Origin: X23 sp050251575 | GTDB lineage: Bacteria > Bacillota > Clostridia > SK-Y3 | Assembly: GCA_050251575.1 (NCBI GenBank) | Contig: JBFWMP010000025.1 | Location: 1-27,453, forward strand | Length of the DNA: 27,453 nucleotides | Reading direction: 5' to 3' | In this document: piece by piece, positions 25,601-27,453 of the stretch | Numbering within the stretch: position 1 is the stretch's first letter | Layout of the letters: each line of letters starts with the position of its first letter | The notes under the pieces: generated by a model | Told to the model about the DNA's origin: nothing | Database searches by the model: none | The model's input: the letters and a program-made list of their open reading frames with translations, nothing else | Position numbers and translations under genes: made by a program

Positions 25601-25941
25601 TCCCACACAATAAAGTACTTTCCGGATATGTCTTTCAGATCATCATGTATCAAAAGAGAGGCATAATAAGTCTGTTTACCTTTTTCTATTCTTTCCAACG
25701 GAACAAGATATTTGGCTTTCTCACCCCTGAAATAAGTAATTGGTGTCATTTTATCCAATTCTGCATCGATATCTTCCGTATCATAAATATTTGCCTTGTC
25801 TCCAAGGTTTATACAGGCACAAACGGATTTAAGCGTAGCTTCCTTGTTGGAAAATATCGTACCGAATAAGAATCTTTCCGCTTCCATATCTACTGCATAC
25901 ATACTTGTATAAGCAGTATCTAATGCTCGTATTAATCTCAT
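22606..25941 (-). CDS. SF2/SNF2-like helicase with internal zinc-cluster insert
   Basis: 1111 residues. Helicase motifs in order: Walker A AGMGCGKSF (280-288), RAIIIAPGHLLKKWERE (motif Ia, 321-337), DEAQQYKAG (motif II, 589-597), LILTGTIMGG (motif III, 616-625), GLDLLDHPTLIFY (V, 891-903) and QASRRAYRLNQ (VI, 914-924). The insert at 400-505 has cysteine pairs at 403/406, 423/426, 451/454 and 495/498 plus C500, a probable double zinc ribbon. The N-terminal 250 residues are unassigned. It translocates on DNA, most likely acting in element replication or defence-like DNA handling with the methyltransferase just upstream (15-base gap). AAGGGGGACGG precedes the ATG. Confidence 0.88.
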   Translation of the reverse strand: MRLIRALDTAYTSMYAVDMEAERFLFGTIFSNKEATLKSVCACINLGDKANIYDTEDIDAELDKMTPITYFRGEKAKYLVPLERIEKGKQTYYASLLIHDDLKDISGKYFIVWDDIKKALYNKLIGMFNLPLLEEWTEYLYQTLLNNGHLAKMEIWTDEDYDLSVNTSMINLDFKNIEVFRLHLGEQQLKSIISDGLSSGIINISTIDQKKLGVKDLDSYFSNYGHTAVSNLMNKIKPLSELVGRVNVIFKKKKLFPKQAMLVNGVVSLLNKSAYAIINAGMGCGKSFMAIASVEKYMQDIVRKKEPELSAGKLSKKTAYRAIIIAPGHLLKKWEREILDEVPLAKVQILTDISHVVKLAKMARTKPDGKYYYIISKDFCKLDYQKRPAVRKYTKKRINYVECAHCGDVSTTLYHFKTNGNVCPICKEINSEGKGTLIIKDAGYTMDGWICPSCGEILYPANKKSLKLDADYEGDRTFPLDISDFEGEKEVNSSCHNCGCALWEPNITNLGDNNKANPWVRISYWRNKSKKGTKTVWVHKKYLQHYILEKNLTEGEWSYVKQQMSRKIAPATYIKKNIPKNFFDFLICDEAQQYKAGGSAQANAFHVLCKASKKQLILTGTIMGGVAQDLFFTLFRLDSSRMLQRGFKYTDVIKFSEQYGVLETEYEFGNSDEYYNTSSKGRQMYTPVVRPGISPLLYSHFLLDTAVFMDLTDLAAFLPKFSEKTIRVEMSEKMRSVYHSTANCFKRLMRDKGGKKLISTMLQTLLAYPDKPFGFEEIRHPLTGTPIIHLPDLDKDTLYPKEEALINLINQEYWEENRMCVVYTAFTGEKGDKDTQPRLQEIIEKHCNLQGQVAILRSTTVNAYKREEWLKNASKKGIKVIICNPKLVETGLDLLDHPTLIFYSTGYSLFTLWQASRRAYRLNQKNKCLVYYLAYKGTLQDECLKLMAEKKCATAAIQGQFSSEGLAAMAQSVNPQVALASALSEGSSVIDDVMEAMFAKINETNNAAALSDEDRAFLEELEKDKDRISDVINNLDINMPILNTENTRQADSVSIFSWLKNIVISTNKLASEQDENIRPNKEEPSLVIIDSEEIKNKKSRKKVFEGQVALF

Positions 25942-25956
25942 TATATACCGTCCCCC

Positions 25957-27033
25957 TTATGCTAATTCAGTAATAGAACCGTCATTTTCAATGATATTTA
26001 CGACAGTTTTCTTATAGGTTTTCACTTTGACAATTACACGTCCATCAGGATGGTTTTCCACTGTACGAGTTTCACCTTCTATTACGTTACCTCTACACAG
26101 ATGAACATCTTTATTTTCTTCACTTCCCATTCTGCCCTCGCTATATCCGCAGACAGACAGCAGATAAAGATGGTCCTTACCGGGAAGGATAGGCGGCTGC
26201 CCTAATTTAGAAAAAGAATCAGCAAAGAATGTTTTTTCTGCAAAGAGATTAAAGAGTTTCGATGAATTGGGAAGGTTTTTAATATCTTCCAAATCCACTC
26301 CTGTTCCTTCAAAAACCGCAATAGATGATGAGCTTGAAGGTGGAACTTTAATTCTGTTTGGAACATTTAAAGGAATTTCATAGACAGTATCAATATTACT
26401 GATATACTGCACAATTTGATTGGCCATTTCATTATTTGGAGAGTTTTTTTGTTTCTTAACAGCAATAACAGCCACTTGCTTAAATTTATTAAATTCCGGC
26501 TGCCTGAATTTCAAAATACTGAGGATGTCAAACCTGTTTGTAAAGATTTGAGCAAAAGTATCATCATCAAGAAACACATAGTAGGGAATGATAAAACAAA
26601 GGATTCCTCCCGGCATCATATAATTATCTATTCTTCGTAAGAACGCTTTCTCATATCTTTCGCCCAGCATAGATTTGCCATAAGGAGGATTAGCCATGCA
26701 GAAGCTACATTTTCCATTCGTCATTTTAAACCCCTGCAGGAAGTCAGCCATAACCACATAGTCTATATGCGGATTATTTTTTGCAACGTTATACCTTTCC
26801 CGGTTAATTTCTGCTCCAAATATAGTAACATTATTTCCTTTATCCTTTCCAGTGATAGCCGCTACAGCTGAACCGTCACCAATGGAAGGTTCCAAGCAAC
26901 AAACCTCTTCATCAGGAAATTCAAAGAAGCTTGCAATTAGACGTGCATTTTCCAGGTCAGTAAAATATGCACCTTGTTTTTTATCGTTATATAACGACCT
27001 GTCAAAGCGTGATTGATTCTGCACATTTTCCAT
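25957..27033 (-). CDS. N6-adenine DNA methyltransferase-like protein (DUF6094-like)
   Basis: 358 residues. The SAM-binding motif I is CLEPSIGDGSA (46-56), preceded by the helix GAYFTDLENARLIASFFEFP, and the catalytic motif IV is NPPY at 115-118. FGAEINRERYNVAK (72-85) fits motif II. These show a class I adenine methyltransferase acting on DNA. The C-terminal part (about 285-325, HLYLLSVCGYSEGRMG and HLCRGNVIEGE) matches, as I recall it, the DUF6094 family common on Firmicute mobile elements. No specificity subunit or restriction endonuclease is adjacent, so it may be an orphan methylase or the partner of the helicase. The ATG at 27033 has GGGGTGAAGG upstream. Confidence 0.85.
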   Translation of the reverse strand: MENVQNQSRFDRSLYNDKKQGAYFTDLENARLIASFFEFPDEEVCCLEPSIGDGSAVAAITGKDKGNNVTIFGAEINRERYNVAKNNPHIDYVVMADFLQGFKMTNGKCSFCMANPPYGKSMLGERYEKAFLRRIDNYMMPGGILCFIIPYYVFLDDDTFAQIFTNRFDILSILKFRQPEFNKFKQVAVIAVKKQKNSPNNEMANQIVQYISNIDTVYEIPLNVPNRIKVPPSSSSSIAVFEGTGVDLEDIKNLPNSSKLFNLFAEKTFFADSFSKLGQPPILPGKDHLYLLSVCGYSEGRMGSEENKDVHLCRGNVIEGETRTVENHPDGRVIVKVKTYKKTVVNIIENDGSITELA

Positions 27034-27068
27034 ATTACCTTCACCCCTTAATTAAATTTAAAATAGAA

Positions 27069-27098
27069 AATCATCTGTACCAATAAATACAAATGATT
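27069..27098 (-). promoter_or_regulatory. hairpin between the 14-codon frame and the methyltransferase
   Basis: An 11-bp stem (AATCATTTGTA with TACAGATGATT, one G-T pair) with an 8-base loop. It overlaps the last bases of the small frame's stop codon and precedes TTCTATTTT. It could be a weak attenuator whose folding depends on ribosomes on the small frame. Confidence 0.45.
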
Positions 27099-27141
27099 AC
27101 GGTATTGGCACATTACAGCCAATAAATAGCTCTTGAAACAT
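27097..27141 (-). CDS. possible 14-residue leader peptide MFQELFIGCNVPIP
   Basis: A 15-codon frame starts at ATG 27141 behind GGGGTGAAGGTAT. That is the same ribosome binding site sequence as precedes the methyltransferase and nearly the same as that before the 147-aa gene. It lies between the leader terminator (27173-27209) and a hairpin that overlaps its stop. A translated leader peptide controlling the methyltransferase is plausible. Alternatively the ribosome site was copied with the cassette and the peptide is incidental. Confidence 0.4.
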   Translation of the reverse strand: MFQELFIGCNVPIP

Positions 27142-27172
27142 ATACCTTCACCCCTTCATTTGAATTGAATAT

Positions 27173-27209
27173 AAAAAAAGCTTATTGATTTATAAATCAA
27201 TAAGCTTTT
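27173..27209 (-). terminator. leader terminator, copy B
   Basis: A perfect inverted repeat of 17-bp arms (27176-27192 and 27193-27209) centred on TTTATAAA, folding into a stem of about 15 bp with a 4-base loop. On the minus strand it runs out into seven T residues. It separates the leader at 27210-27305 from the methyltransferase gene, matching copy A in position. Confidence 0.88.
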
Positions 27210-27305
27210 CACGCATAATTAATTATATTGTATAATCTGCCCTATACAGGGACTTTGGTCAGATGGGTCGCTTATGATGCTCCCCTGATAAAAAAAATAT
27301 ACTAT
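27210..27305 (-). ncRNA. structured leader RNA, copy B, family not recognised
   Basis: Second copy of the leader found at 22455-22553. The 24-nt core (27238-27261) is identical to copy A, and the GCATCATAAGC element (27270-27280) matches GCATTATAAGC. The sequence between and around is diverged, with length kept almost constant. GCAT near the 5' side can pair with ATGC at 27211-27216 (TTATGC). Conservation limited to a core and elements is what an RNA fold under selection would leave. It controls or precedes the methyltransferase-helicase unit. Confidence 0.6.
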
Positions 27306-27311
27306 ATATAA

Positions 27312-27340
27312 ATTATAACGATTATCCTATTATAAATCAA
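27312..27340 (-). promoter_or_regulatory. promoter of leader copy B (methyltransferase-helicase unit)
   Basis: Minus strand TTGATT (27335-27340) and TATAAT (27312-27317) with a 17-base spacer. Transcription would start near 27305. It begins just downstream of the T tract of the terminator at 27344-27383. Confidence 0.78.
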
Positions 27341-27343
27341 GAG

Positions 27344-27383
27344 AAAAAAAATAAGGGCCTTGAATGTAACTCAAAGCCCTTAT
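27344..27383 (-). terminator. intrinsic terminator of the gene at the right edge
   Basis: A 13-bp stem (ATAAGGGCTTTGA with TCAAGGCCCTTAT, one G-T pair) closes a 7-base loop and is followed on the minus strand by eight T residues. It lies 25 bases after the TAA at 27409-27411. Confidence 0.9.
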
Positions 27384-27408
27384 GAGACAATTAATCAAAC
27401 CATAAGTT

Positions 27409-27453
27409 TTAATATTCATGAGCCAGAAGAACAGTAACATGTGATATATCATC
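27409..27453 (-). CDS. 3' end of an unidentified minus-strand gene, cut by the window edge
   Basis: One frame reads DDISHVTVLLAHEY and then TAA, 25 bases before a strong terminator, which is the expected layout of a gene end. Only 14 residues are visible, so no family can be named. A competing frame remains open through the terminator stem and is less plausible. Confidence 0.45.
   Translation of the reverse strand, partial: DDISHVTVLLAHEY

Noticed and set aside
22606..27033. Methyltransferase and helicase as a complete DISARM or BREX system
   Set aside because: The other core genes of those systems are missing from the neighbourhood, and the next genes are a sliding clamp and a T4SS.
1..27453. 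CRISPR array, tRNA or rRNA genes, IS-element transposase
   Set aside because: No regular spaced repeats, no cloverleaf or ribosomal sequence, and no transposase-like protein seen in reading both strands.

Overview
The window is most consistent with part of a mobile conjugative element (integrative conjugative element or conjugative plasmid) from an AT-rich Gram-positive anaerobe of the class Clostridia. The reasons are AT-rich coding and intergenic DNA, strong AGGAGG/GGGGG-type ribosome binding sites, monoderm-type conjugation proteins (a PrgI-like protein and a two-domain wall hydrolase in place of outer-membrane parts), and copper-amine-oxidase-type/NPCBM surface domains. The genus is not determinable from the sequence alone. 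Apart from a partial gene at the extreme left, every convincing gene is on the minus strand, so the region reads biologically from right (27453) to left (1).

Right block (about 20.8-27.4 kb): the tail of an unknown gene with a strong terminator, then an N6-adenine methyltransferase-like protein (NPPY motif) followed by a 1111-residue SF2/SNF2-like helicase with an internal cysteine cluster. Next come a 147-residue protein of unknown function and a complete DNA polymerase III beta clamp (dnaN). Two copies of one regulatory cassette precede the methyltransferase and the 147-aa gene. Each cassette has a TTGATT-N17-TATAAT-like promoter, a leader of about 100 nt sharing an identical 24-nt core, a strong intrinsic terminator, and then a GGGG-GAAGGTA-type ribosome binding site. 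I do not recognise this RNA.

Middle block (about 11.5-20.7 kb): a type IV secretion operon from its own TTGACA-type promoter with a 14-bp palindrome near the expected transcription start. In order it encodes a VirB2-like pilin, a PrgI/VirB3-like protein, VirB4 split over two overlapping genes, a VirB6-like membrane protein with a glycine-zipper tail, an M23 peptidase/lysozyme-like wall hydrolase, and a VirB8-like membrane-anchored protein. A 15-bp hairpin follows.

Left block (about 1.3-11.4 kb): a Tad/Flp-type (type IVc) pilus operon. It encodes a large TadZ/CpaE-like P-loop protein, an HD-GYP c-di-GMP phosphodiesterase-like protein, a CpaB/SAF-domain protein, a second MinD/TadZ-like protein, a TadA/CpaF secretion ATPase, TadB and TadC, two paralogous acidic pilin-like proteins, and a TadE-like minor pilin. 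A secreted stalk-domain/NPCBM protein follows from its own promoter. The far-left 240 bases hold the 3' end of a plus-strand gene at roughly 50% GC with a terminator, which suggests the element's edge or an older insertion scar.

Taken together, the three blocks look like one transfer system: a replication/DNA-modification module, a T4SS that carries DNA across the membrane and wall, and a Tad-like pilus that may act in surface contact or mating-pair formation, possibly tuned by c-di-GMP. No relaxase, VirD4 coupling protein, integrase or prepilin peptidase is visible here; they must lie elsewhere on the element or in the host.
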